Assembly: GCA_026120185.1 (NCBI GenBank)
Contig: JANUWF010001942.1
Coordinates: 3,410,001-3,474,000, forward strand
Direction: 5' to 3'
Length of the DNA: 64,000 bases
Origin: Voacanga thouarsii
Lineage: Eukaryota > Streptophyta > Magnoliopsida > Gentianales > Apocynaceae
Below the pieces are notes generated by a model that worked only from the letters and a program-made list of their open reading frames with translations, had not been told where the DNA came from and did no database searches. Position 1 is the first letter of the stretch. Each line of letters starts with the position of its first letter. Below are positions 55,870 through 64,000 of the stretch, one piece after another. A program made the position numbers and the translations under genes.

Positions 55870-58800
55870 CTATCCCTAATTTGAAGCCTATTTGGCTTTA
55901 TGAGCAAAATTGGTTACAAAATCAACCAAGAATGGAGGTGGAGGTTGTATAAACAGCTTGAAAACTGGACAAAACATGGAGAAAAAGAAAGAAAAGAAAA
56001 AGAAGAGAAAAAGGAAGAAAAAGTAGGAGGAAATACGAAGAAAAAGAAAAAAGAGAGAGGGAGTTTCTATAGAAGAAATGAAGGAGTACTTGGGACATTT
56101 CAACCTTGAAGAATTCAACAAACAAGATAAAAAGCTATAATTCTTGAATTAAAGTTGTAGAATAAATTGCAAGGATTATTTTGGTGATAATTTTATGAGA
56201 AAATTCATGTGAATTATGATTTTTGTTTGGAAAATATCTATGTTTTGTGGCTGTTGTGTATGGTGGTGCATTTGGAGGCATGTATGCTCTGTTTTATATG
56301 ATGTTTGAAGCTGTTTTGAAAATAGTTTAAAGAGTTGTTCTGTTGTTCATGGTTGCAAAGATGGAAGAAGGAAATAAGATAGCATATGGTTTAATTGTTG
56401 AAGAAAATGAAGTATTGTTATTCATGGCTGTTGATTTTGTGTTGTTCAAAAGTGAAAGTATTGAGTTGCTTGTGCCTAAAAATCAAAGGATTATGTGATT
56501 TTTAGGTGAGAAAGAAGGCATTAAATGATTAGAAAGCATGGATGTTGTATGGGAAAGAAAAGAGAATTAATGGCATGAAAAAAAGGAACAAACAAAAATT
56601 CTGTTTGTGTGATTTCTAAGCAGACTTGAAGAACCATTAAACTAAACAAAAGGGTCAATTTTTCTGGAATCCAATGGCTTGAAACTTGTAGCTAAATGTC
56701 TTACAATCATTGTAAGACCAATTTGACATGATTTGGACTTGTAAATAGAAAGTTTTGGTTAAATACCAAGGGCTGCCCGTTCAGTGATGAGATGAAGAAG
56801 CTGGGAGTTTATGATTAAAATTGAATGAAATGGCAAAGGAAATTGGTATTCCATATGTTGGAAATCATAAAGGAATGTCTTGGAAACATTTTGGAACTAG
56901 TTTGACATTAATTGGACTTGTGAATCAAAAGTTATGCTATAAAGAAGCAGGGGTGCTAAGGTGCAAGAAATGCAGAACTTTGAAGATAATGAATTCATGT
57001 ATTGTTTTTGTTATTGTTCATGATGAATAAGAGATTTAAGAAGGATATATGAAAGTCTTATATATATGTTGGATGAAGAAATAGGAAATTGATATATAAG
57101 TTGGATTAGCTCAAGTAATACATTTATGTGAGAATGGAGGAATAAGGAAAGTAGTAAGATTCCATGTAAAAGCACTTTGTTGGTGATATATGTTAACGTG
57201 GAACCATAGATGCTAAACAAGTTATAGGATGATTTTAATGTAGGTTGTTTACCCTAAAGCCTTCGTGACAAAATCGAGGACCATTTATATAGCTAAGCAA
57301 AAGGACTTAAGATGAGTCCATTTGGCTTTAAAAAAAATTAAGTGGATTTCATGTTCACTAAATAATGCTATGTGAACCCTTTTGGTTTCTTTGAGCTAAA
57401 CAAATGATTTTTTTGAGGAAGAAATGGTATCATGCCATGCTAGGTTAAATGGAAGACGTGGATTTTCATAAAGGGAATTATTCATAATTAGTGACTAATT
57501 TTCCTAAAGCCTTTCAATAACAAGGTTGATGAATCTTTGTGTTTTTCTAAGGAAAATATGGTTTCTCTGAACGAGAAATTATTGAGGACTTTAGGAAATA
57601 ACATTTTCTCCAAAGAATTTTGGATCACTTAAATTGTGTATATTTCCTAGGTAAATATGTATGTCTGAAAGGCTTTCTTCTCATCAATTATTAGGCACGA
57701 TAATAATTTATTTGAGAAAGCATTAATATTCATTTTTATGATAAAAACCTAGGATCATGAGAATTCCTGGTTTATGGGAACCATAATTGGTTTTGAGATC
57801 TAACGCTCGGTAAAATATGAATCTGTTGAATTTAATTCTTTTTCTAGAATTAGAATTTGGAATTTTCTGGATAAATTTTTTTTTGAAATTGAGTATTCTT
57901 AAAATGACAAAAATACCCTTGGAAAGGCATTTGCATGCGCAAGACGGACTTTTGTCTTTTTTACTATGGTTTTGGAAAATGATTTTTTGGTATGGGTTCT
58001 GGATTTGGAAAGCAGTACTTTGGCCCTAGAAAAAGTTTTATTGGTATTCTTTCGGGAATGGATATTTGACTGGTCTTGTGAAGTAGAGATATTGGACTGG
58101 TCTTGTGAACCAGTGGAAACTCTGAGTACTCAGTAGGGGCTATAACCTTTGTACTAGCTCGCGTTGGATATACACGACCTAAAGTAACCTGATTCCAGTT
58201 CTGGGTATTCATCCACTTTGGTGTCTTATTGAACAAAAATGGTGATATTGTTCTTCCATTAATCAAGAATTTCAATTTTTGGGAAGTATCATGATCATCC
58301 AATAAGAAGGGCTTCAATTTTTTAAAATGAACAATTTGAAGACCTATTGATTCTAACAACTGATTACATAATTGATCATTCAGACCTTTCAATTCATAGA
58401 TGTAGATCTCAGGCATATGAATGGAGATATTATCTTACTCCAAATGGGGCGATAGGACATTGGAATTAGCTGGTTCCCCAGCTAGAACTGTCCCAATGTG
58501 TAAGCACCCATTAATTGGTTGATCCTGAGCGGGACACCCAATCTGCGATCAACCCTTGTCAACCTCGTGGTGAGGGGCGTACAGAGTGAGGACTCGTACT
58601 ACTGCAAGTCAAAAGAATTGGTATATTTTATGGAAGGTTGTGACAACAATCTTAGCACTCCGACAATGAACAAGTGAGTGCCATGGGCTCGTTCCTTAGC
58701 ATAATAAGACTATGATGTCGAAGGCAAAGCCATGTGCGCTTTGAACGTAGGTCGACCTTCTATTGACAAGAATCCTGCATTTCTTAAAATATAGGGCAAT

Positions 58801-59344
58801 GATATTGATAAAGCCTGATTTTTCCAAATACACCTGAGATATGGGCTTTCGATCTTAATAAAGTTTGATTTTCCAAACGTGCCTGAGATTTTAAATAATT
58901 CTTAGAGAAGCCTTTCTTCTAATGAGTTGTAGAATTATTTTCAGTGGAAAGACCAAATGAACTCCTGCTATTTATTTTTATTGGAAAGCATGATAATTCT
59001 ATACTCTGTCTTCTTTAATACAACACTAGCACACATAGGACTCACTGAGCCTTATGCTCACATATGTGTTATTTCTTTCCAAAAATTTTAGGGACAAGAG
59101 GCGCGACAGAAACACGGTGGACTCCCAAAAGCTCATGCTATATCTTGGACTTATTATGCTCTTGAGTATATGTATCAGAGAACAGACTTTATATATTTTC
59201 TTAAGTTTAATAAAAGATATTTGGAAAAATTTTCATTGCATATTGGATGAAGTTTGTTTTAAGGACCCCTTGTCTGGGCAACTGGATGGGATGACATCCC
59301 ACAAAAATGAAGCCCGCTACGCTATGAAAAGGTCAGGCGTTACA
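55870..59344 (+). mobile_element. Long LTR (15289 family), 5' truncated
   Basis: Shares with 15289-20465 the leader block ATTCTTGAATTAAAG ... GATTATTTTGGT (about 56138-56185), CACTAGCACACATAGGACTCAC (59024-59045) and the 3' edge GGACCCCTTGTCTGGGCAACTGGATGGG (59266-59290), ending GGCGTTACA at 59344. The first about 0.9 kb of the LTR is missing, cut by the GC-rich element. A 150-codon minus-strand frame at 57964-58416 has no motif and lies wholly within the LTR. Confidence 0.65.
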
Positions 59345-59346
59345 AA

Positions 59347-59358
59347 TCGTATCAGAGT
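59347..59358 (+). promoter_or_regulatory. Decayed Met-tRNA primer-binding site
   Basis: TCGTATCAGAGT directly after the LTR end, against the standard TGGTATCAGAGC. It shows that 55870-59344 is a 5' LTR rather than a solo LTR. Confidence 0.7.
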
Positions 59359-59854
59359 ATGGAAAAATTCATAATAGAGCTTCTGATGGAATATAGCAGA
59401 GCCTCTAATGGAACATAATGGAGTCCATCATAGTATACTCTAATGTAGATTTGCAGAGTTGGTGAATTTTATGGAGCCAGATATGGAAGTAAATGAAAGG
59501 TATGAATTTAAGGCCTCTATGTTGGCTATAATCCCTTTTGATGACCCAGAAGAGGAGAAAGTTGAGATAATTCTGATAGTTTTGGAAAAAGATCAATGAT
59601 CCCAAACCTAGATAACAATAAAGAGATTGAGGTTAGGAAGGCCTCAAATTTGACGTCCTCAATGAATAATTACTGATTTTGAAATTTTAATTTTGGGATC
59701 AATAGGGATGAGATGATGAATAGATAATTTTGTACTCAAGAACCTTATATATACAGTACGATATAAATAGCATAGATGAGGATATGTGCACTTTTGTAAT
59801 ACTCGAGTAGTATATTTTAAATATTAGAAACTCTGTTTTGTCATAATACATGAG
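59359..59854 (+). other. Remnant of internal retrotransposon region
   Basis: About 0.5 kb between primer-binding site and the 5S-like sequence. TCTGATGGAATATAGCAGAGCCTCTAATGG repeats are seen at 59381-59420. No gag block with stop-free length. TGTAATACTCGAG at 59795 is a possible LTR-type start. Confidence 0.35.
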
Positions 59855-59951
59855 CAGGTGCAATCATACTACTAACATTGATACACCAGATTTTATCGGA
59901 ACCTCGAAGTTAAGCGTTCTTGGGCAAGAGAAATCCTAGGATGGGTGACGT
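59855..59951 (+). pseudogene. 5S rRNA-derived sequence
   Basis: Matches plant 5S rRNA over about the first 95 bases, roughly 75-80% by eye. Conserved blocks: GGTGCAATCATAC, CGAAGTTAAGCGTTCTTGGGC (A-box region), CTAGGATGGGTGAC (C box). The 3' end is absent. It may be a stray 5S pseudogene or the 5S domain of a Cassandra-type TRIM LTR. Confidence 0.75.
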
Positions 59952-60250
59952 TGAGAAAGTAACTATAGAAGTTGAAACGAAAAGATTTGGAGTTATTTAA
60001 GGAAATGTGTGAAACCTCAATCAAAACCAACCTTAGAGTAAGGGGGTTGGGGTGCATATCATATTTCATTGCATGTTTAAATATATATTTATATGATTTT
60101 ATGTGCATTGAATTTGTGTTTTATAGTCTAGAGGGCTTGATTATGACTATTGGTGAGAAGGGCAAAATGGTAATTTTTGCTTGAAGTGGAAAAAGGGAGA
60201 TAGCTTGAGGATTGAATAGGAAAATATTTTTAGAGGAAAAATAAGAACAA

Positions 60251-60326
60251 GAGTTGTTGTGTTTTAATGGTTAGAGCCTTAGAATTAATTCTTGAGGTCT
60301 TGGGTTCAAATTCCATCATAGGAGCT
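60251..60326 (+). other. tRNA-like module, fourth copy
   Basis: GTGTTTTAATGGTTAGAGCC (A-box-like, 60259-60278) and GGGTTCAAATTCC (B-box-like, 60302-60314), about 250-320 bp from the LTR start. Confidence 0.5.
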
Positions 60327-61946
60327 TTAACTTGGTTAAATTTTATTTTTGCTTGGGAAGTATTAGTTTCGGCCTTATGTGCTTGGAGTAGGGTAGAAAT
60401 GTTGTCCTAAGAGAGACATGATAGGAGTATTCTCATCCTACTCTTTTGCCCTACACAAAATTCCTAAGGGGAATTCATTTCCTCTTGATCCTTAATTTCT
60501 CCTATTTCTCAACTCATTAGTTTGCTCAATTTGTTCAAGCCAATTTTATTCTAGAAAAATTCCAGTAATGTGCTGTGGCTTTGAAGGTTCAAAATGTCTT
60601 AGTAAGAGACATCTTATGCACCGAAACCATGGAAGAGGGGGAAAGGATTTCAAGTGAATTAAATTCCTTAGTGAACTTTCTAAAAACTTTACTCTAGCTA
60701 AGTTCATTTTCCTTCATGCATGGAACTGAAAATTTTCCCAGCTTTGTGTGTCTTCAAGGTGTCGAAATTCTTATCCATTATTCCCTCCTAAATGCTGCCA
60801 GAAAATGGCCCTTTTGATCAGCTTAGAACTTGGATTTTTCTGGCCATTTTTGGACTGCATAAAAGCTGTGCAAAATCAGGAAAATTCCTGGGCAAATTCA
60901 CAGCTTAGGAGGTCCGAAACCAAGCTGTTTTCTTCCAATTTTTGTTCAGTATCTTAGCCATATTTTTCCTCTATAAAGAAGGCTGGAAACCAGCCTTGAA
61001 AGACCTCTAAAATCTCCTTCAAACTCCCTGCAACCTGGCTGGAAAATGGCAGCCGAAATTGCCTAGAAAATTCTAGCAAGCAGCGAAATCCTGTGCAGAA
61101 TTTTCCAGCCTTGGTTCCTAATTCATCCCTAGCCGAAACTCCATCATTCTTCTGCAAAAATCACCCTTAAACCTTCAGTAACTGAACTCCATTATCCTCC
61201 TCAAGCTTCTGCATGAAAATCCAATCATGGCTGCCTAAAAGATTTCCAAAAAAATTCTGCAAACATGATCTGATTTGGATACCAAAATTCCAGCCACCAT
61301 GATTTAACAACTTTCCATAAAATATACCTCAAATAACCAGACCTTCCCTTCACCATTACACTCAGTATTTTTGGCCACCCTTAGCCTCCCTCAACCAGCA
61401 TTCATCTAGCCAAAACACTGCCAGCAATTCGGCCATGGTAGACTTCCAAAAGCTCTCCCATGATCAAAGATATTCCTGAATATTTAGTTTTCAAATTTGC
61501 TTCCCAAGAATATTCTTCAAGGATTTCAACAACTAGCCTTTCCTTTTCCATTCCAAACCAGAAAATCAGCTACCAAAACCCTTCAAGCAGTCGACCAACC
61601 CTAATCTTTATAGAATTTCGGCAGCTCCAATCCCAAAAGCTCTCTACTCTCTTTGACATCAAGAACACACAGCACACCAAGAACACCTACTCCTTCCTTT
61701 CACCCAATACTCTCCCAAATCACTTCAAACTTCTTTTAAAATTTCCAGATTGAACCTACTCACTGCCGTGAGTCCATCAATACCATTCTTAACATCAAAC
61801 TCCAAAATCCAACTTGCTATTTTGAATAAAAAACCAGAAATTTTGTGAAGGCTTAAGAACACCTTCAAGGTAGGTTTATTCTAACAACTTCATCTTCTCC
61901 AATCTTGATCTCTAATGAATATATATGTGAATAAATATGCTAATGG

Positions 61947-61971
61947 TCTCTCTTTCTCTCTCTCTCTCTCT
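61947..61971 (+). repeat. (TC)n microsatellite
   Basis: TC-rich tract in the LTR leader, with one TT interruption. Confidence 0.8.
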
Positions 61972-62692
61972 TATGGCCGAATCTCTCTCCTCTTGGCCGG
62001 ATAGCTTCTTCTCCAATGGCCATGCTTTCCCCACCTTCCTTGGACGGATTTAGACATCTAGGGGTTGACAACCATTCAAAAATCCTTCAAGATATTCAGT
62101 AAACAAGTAAGCCTTTTTAACTCTTCTTTTAAATTCTAGATTTATGTCTCTAGGATGATGTTGATAGAAGCTGGATTGTGGATAGGGTTTGAGTATATAT
62201 TGTTGAAGTTGAAGCATGAATGTATGTATGAATATGAAGAAGATGGGATTTATGCATTGATGGATTATCTTGGTTGATTGTATGATGATTTGAGGTTTAA
62301 TACATGTCTCCATGTCATAGGTAGTATTTGTGATGAAGTATGCTAGAGATTATGTCACATTTGGTGAATATGATTTATATTTATATTGGATTATTGAAGC
62401 CATGATCATATTTATGCTAGTAGTGGTTAGATCATGTCTTGATAAATTTAGATCTATACTTATATGTATGATTTGGATGATTTGATGAATTGAAGGGTTG
62501 TATATGTTCATGATTGTGGTTAGCCATAGAAGTATGATCATGATCTAGTTGTCCCTAAGCTAATTTTTATTTCATGAATAAAATATTTCATAATATGATT
62601 TTGCTAGTAATTTCGAGAAAAACCCTAGGAGGGGTAGATTTGGATTATTATATATAATAAGGATATTTTAGTCAAATAAATAATAGCTTTTG

Positions 62693-62693
<1 letters not shown>

Positions 62694-62736
<43 letters not shown>
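62694..62736 (+). repeat. (TA)n microsatellite
   Basis: About 21 TA units in very AT-rich DNA. Confidence 0.9.
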
Positions 62737-64000
62737 AAATAATGAAATCAACTAAAACCTTTTATGGAAATAATCATAATTAGTAAAATATTTATTACTA
62801 AAAATTTAATTATTATCTTTAATAAAAACTCATTAAAAATTTATTTATTATTTTTCAAGCAAGACTCATTAAATTTATTTTCAACTAATTTTAGTTATCA
62901 ATTATTTTCTAACAACTAAATTATTAATAAATCATATTATTTTACCTAATACCACCTAGGACTCTTTATCAAGTAAACTCTAAATTTTTCTTAGCAAGAT
63001 TTAAACCATCAACTTATTAGTACTTGCTTCTCAAAACATTAATTATTTTAAATATCAAATTAGGCTTAGCTTATAAACCTATTTATTTATTTTTTGGCCT
63101 TAAAGCTTGGGACACTAGGATCATGGTGGTAGTGAGTTGAGTTGTTTTAAATTGAGAAAGTGGATTTTGGCTTGAGTTTGATTGTGGTTTGTATTGGCCC
63201 ATGCGGGGTTAGGTCAGCTGTTGGAGACCTTTTATTGTGAGCAAGGATCAGGTAAGCTCCTACATAAAACCTGATTGATGAAACATGTTTATTATGGCAA
63301 GCTAAATGTAGAGTGCATGGACACTTAGTTTTGCATGGGCAATTGAGGATTAACTTCTTTCCTATTTCAGACAAACAACTTATTTGAAAATTAATAAGCA
63401 GATTTATTCAATCTCAAAACTCTTTCCAAAACTAATTTTGATAAAGGCTTTGGGAACCCTTAATTGCCATTTTCATGTGGAACAGTGTTTTGTTCATTTT
63501 ATCCCAAGTGGGAAATGTCGTTGAGTACTCAATAAGGGTGGACTATTAGGACTAGTCTTTGAGGGGTTAGGGTAAGTCTCTCAGTAGGTGGCTATCTCTG
63601 AGAAGTGAGTCCTTCCCGGATAGGACGTCAGTCCAGTAGGTTGTGCTGGTCTGAGCTAGCAATATTCTCTTTCAGTTAAGTGACTGTGTGTTGCCGGAAT
63701 GGACACCCGGTTATTGTTTGGGTATAGAGAAGGAGGAGTATCTTGCCCAGTAGGCCGATCACCTACTTTTGTCAGTCTGCACAAAGTGTGGCATTTTGAC
63801 CGGCGGTATGCACAAAGTGTGGCATGCTGACCATGCGGTTATGGGGCCCAACGTGTGGTAACCCATGATCATTTCTTTTGAGTGGTTGATTTTATTTATT
63901 ATTTATGGTTGGAAAAGCTAAAACACCACTCTTGCTTTTGACTAATGTTTATTGCTTGCCAGTGATCTCTTATAAAGAATTTTATACTTTGCATTCACAA

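Larger units (their letters stand above)
60008..64000 (+). mobile_element. Long LTR (tRNA-module family), runs off the window
   Basis: Starts TGTGAAACCTCAATCAAAACC, aligning with the start at 26280. Carries a tRNA-like module (60251-60326), a leader with CTTCAAGGTAGG (61865), TC-rich stretches, and at 63533 the GAGTACTCAATAAGG landmark shared with 2552 and 6838. The 3' end, expected to carry GACATCCC...GTTACA, lies beyond the window. No coding region with motifs; the 97-codon frame at 61460-61753 is LTR leader. Confidence 0.6.

Noticed and set aside
56040..56125. Lysine/glutamate-rich coding frame near 55900-56109
   Set aside because: GA-rich LTR leader DNA; the related LTR at 15289-20465 has the same tract without an open frame.
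57964..58416. 150-codon minus-strand open frame
   Set aside because: Lies inside an LTR, antisense, without motif or homologue I can name. LTR leaders often have chance frames.
1..64000. CRISPR array, bacterial operon, phage or integron
   Set aside because: No regularly spaced direct repeats with spacers, no ribosome-binding-site-led gene runs, and all recognised proteins are plant transposon types.

Overview
This window looks like repeat-saturated nuclear DNA of an angiosperm, probably a dicot. It is AT-rich, has no operon-like gene spacing, and almost every recognisable coding segment belongs to a plant transposable element broken by stops and frameshifts. I found no intact host gene, rRNA operon, functional tRNA or CRISPR array. 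The elements are nested, and target-site duplications (TSDs) read directly from the sequence let several insertions be delimited to the base and partly ordered in time.

Layout, left to right. 1-2540: decayed RTE-clade LINE (+). 2541-3350: 3' part of a long LTR (+). 3351-5773: decayed hAT transposon (-) cut by that LTR. 6053-11304: about 3.5 kb solo LTR (-) with a 1.7 kb relative (9340-11074, exact TSD AATAT) nested inside it. 11305-14940: repeat and LTR-like DNA, then a gag-protease remnant (-). 15289-20465: another solo LTR (-) with a copia-type solo LTR (16879-18572) inside it. 20466-27860: LTR-like repeats, a second copy of the gag-pol remnant, and further long LTRs. 27990-29477: copia-type solo LTR.

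29478-36870 is a Tat-lineage Ty3/gypsy element (-) with gag, protease, RT, RNase H, a second RNase H and the start of integrase. It carries a copia-type solo LTR at 33944-35393 (exact TSD CCTAC). Directly against its 5' LTR sits a second Tat-like element, 36874-51652 (-), with exact TSD CACTT. This one keeps gag but has lost essentially all of pol, and carries an antisense plant-mobile-domain (PMD) gene with its own TATA-box promoter. A 9.4 kb Ty1/copia element (41974-51362, +) with two nearly identical 2 kb LTRs is inserted in its 5' LTR.

51731-52670: a third gypsy-type gag remnant. 53409-53708: a possible orphan pair of host-like exons. 54584-54790: a 5'-UTR-like stretch. 55731-55869: a GC-rich DNA-transposon-like terminus. 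55870-59344: a truncated long LTR followed by a methionine-tRNA-type primer-binding site. 59855-59951: a 5S-rRNA-derived sequence. 60008-64000: another long LTR running off the window.

The genes do not form a host pathway. The points most worth following are the antisense PMD gene with its promoter in a pol-less element, the tRNA-like modules embedded in one LTR family, the 5S-like sequence, and the TSD-resolved insertion order.
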